A stretch of 64,000 nt of DNA. Origin: Apteryx mantelli. Its lineage: Eukaryota > Chordata > Aves > Apterygiformes > Apterygidae. The stretch lies in NCBI RefSeq assembly GCF_036417845.1, contig NC_089979.1, forward strand, positions 49,794,775 through 49,858,774, written 5' to 3'. The position numbers were made by a program, and so were the translations under genes. Below, piece by piece: positions 62,756 to 64,000 of the stretch (its first letter is position 1; each line of letters opens with the position of its first letter). The notes under the pieces are model-generated. The model was not told the DNA's origin. It saw only the letters and a list, made by a program, of their open reading frames with translations, and ran no database searches.

Positions 62756-64000
62756 GCTTTGGCCTATTACAGGTGGCAAAATTAATTTCACTCTACTTTT
62801 TTTTGTTATAATTTCACGTTTCAGCGCATATATTTTGAAGAGGAACAGGCAGATGAGACTGGCCTTATGTAGGCTGAGGCAGTTACTGACAGTGAAGTAT
62901 AAATACGTCATGATTTATTTAATCTCTGAGCAGAAAATCCTTTCTGGTAAAATTAATCTGCAAATAGCTAAGGTATACTGCCCCTTAAGTTATGATTGAT
63001 CATGCAGGGTAATGAAACTCTATTGGCATCAGGTTTAAGACTGATGTACATATAAATATAACCTGGCTGAAGCTGCCAGATGCTATGACTGATAGGTGGG
63101 TTCAAGGTATTCTAGGCAAGTAGAGCCAGCCTTGCCTCTCCAGCTACCAAAATACATGTACTGTGCAGCTGGGATTAATATGCTGTAGATAAAGCATAGT
63201 TTAGGTTGCAGTTGGGAGTCGATTTAAACAAAGCCTCTTCTATAATGACAGATGCCATCCTACAGATAATCAACTCTCTTGAAAGTTGGAGGTTGATCTT
63301 GATGTTTTAAATGGGCTAATCTGTGAGGACTAGTATGCACCTAAAGTATTCGTATTAATTGCTCGAGAGGTGATCTGTTTACCTCTAACGTGCAAGACAA
63401 ACTTCTTCCACGTTCTTTCTCTCTATCTGCAAAAGGGCTTTTGGTCAAATTGTAAAACTGAATTTTTGTCATGGTTTGTTTTGTACACTCGAATGAGCAA
63501 AAGGGTTTTTTGTTTTGTTTTTTGACTGAGTTAAGGTTAAAAACTGAGGAAACTGGAAACTACCTATGAAGCCTTTGCTATTGTTCTAGCATTTTTTTGT
63601 GCCTGAAGACCATATATTTCTTCTGGATTAGAGGACTGTCTGAATATAACTAGAACTGGTAGCCCAGAGCTTTTTTCAAGGGCAGTTGTCAACTTGCAGT
63701 CTCTTGCTGTCATTGAGCGCCACAGGTAAGAAAGAATAAAAACCTTCAGGAAAGGATCAAAAAGGCTAGTTCAGCCTGTTCAGTAATGAGCTGCTTAAAG
63801 TTGACATGTTGGCTAAGAAATTTGTTTTATTACTGTTTACTTTCTGTGGTAAACCATAGAAAAATGGGAACAATTCCAAAAGTGGCAGAGAAAAGTGAAT
63901 GGTTTCTTACTCTTCAATGACAGGAAAGGCAAGGAAGCCAGGCAATTACAGTCACTTAATTCTAACTTCTATTATGAGAAGAGAAATTGCTAAACTTATT

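Larger units (their letters stand above)
51057..64000 (+). other. CHST9 intron 2, 5' part
   Basis: From the GTACAG donor at 51057 to the window end I find no exon whose phase and sequence fit the continuation of the CHST9 stem (in human, a basic stretch starting GRVEKRR). Intron 2 therefore appears to exceed 12.9 kb and continues beyond the window. It holds many homopolymers and simple repeats, a GC-rich block at 58240-58860 and two small tandem duplications. ORFs within it, including the read-through of exon 2 to a stop at 51140-51142, are not considered coding. Confidence 0.75.

Noticed and set aside
63700-63725. Possible CHST9 exon ending at CACAG-GTAAGA near the window end
   Set aside because: The donor is good, but the only nearby acceptor leaves about 26 bases, and the translation does not fit the expected basic stem after EEQHTG.
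1-64000. CRISPR array, tRNA/rRNA genes, insertion sequences, endogenous retrovirus genes
   Set aside because: No regularly spaced repeats, cloverleaf-type sequences, transposase or gag/pol/env-like reading frames were seen on either strand.

Overview
This is vertebrate nuclear DNA, most likely from a bird. One gene is recognisable: the 5' end of CHST9 (N-acetylgalactosamine-4-sulfotransferase 2) on the + strand. The avian call rests on a 5'-truncated CR1 LINE fragment (39072-39228), otherwise very low interspersed-repeat content, and a CpG-island promoter. Other CR1-bearing sauropsids such as turtles or crocodilians are not excluded. There are no bacterial operons, CRISPR arrays, rRNA or tRNA genes, or recognisable retroviral genes. 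Layout: 1 to about 42,930 is AT-rich, unique-looking intergenic DNA with no protein-coding gene I can support. In human (from memory) the DNA upstream of CHST9 is a long gene-poor interval running to CDH2, and this stretch fits that picture. It holds one good exon-like block with strong splice sites (21069-21247), a GC-rich block ending at a donor-like site (1920-2331), two inverted or tandem motif clusters (35423-35500 and 36375-36446), pyrimidine-rich tracts and the CR1 fragment. The promoter is a CpG island at about 42,930-43,560. It contains GC boxes, an E2F-like palindrome and the untranslated first exon, which ends at a consensus 5' splice site (exon end 43198). Intron 1 (43199-50847) holds two further exon-like blocks with good splice sites (43924-43971 and 44496-44572), possible alternative 5'-UTR exons. 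Exon 2 (50848-51056) carries the rest of the 5' UTR, with three short uORFs, and the first 33 codons of CHST9: a six-residue cytosolic tail, the Golgi signal-anchor and the start of the lumenal stem. Intron 2 starts at 51057 and runs past the end of the window. I found no credible exon 3, so the catalytic sulfotransferase domain lies outside. The points most worth checking are the altered start-codon region of CHST9 compared with mammals, the candidate alternative and antisense first exons around the CpG island, the G-quadruplex motif just after the first splice donor, and the upstream exon-like block at 21069-21247. I see no convincing evidence of a wholly new biological system here.
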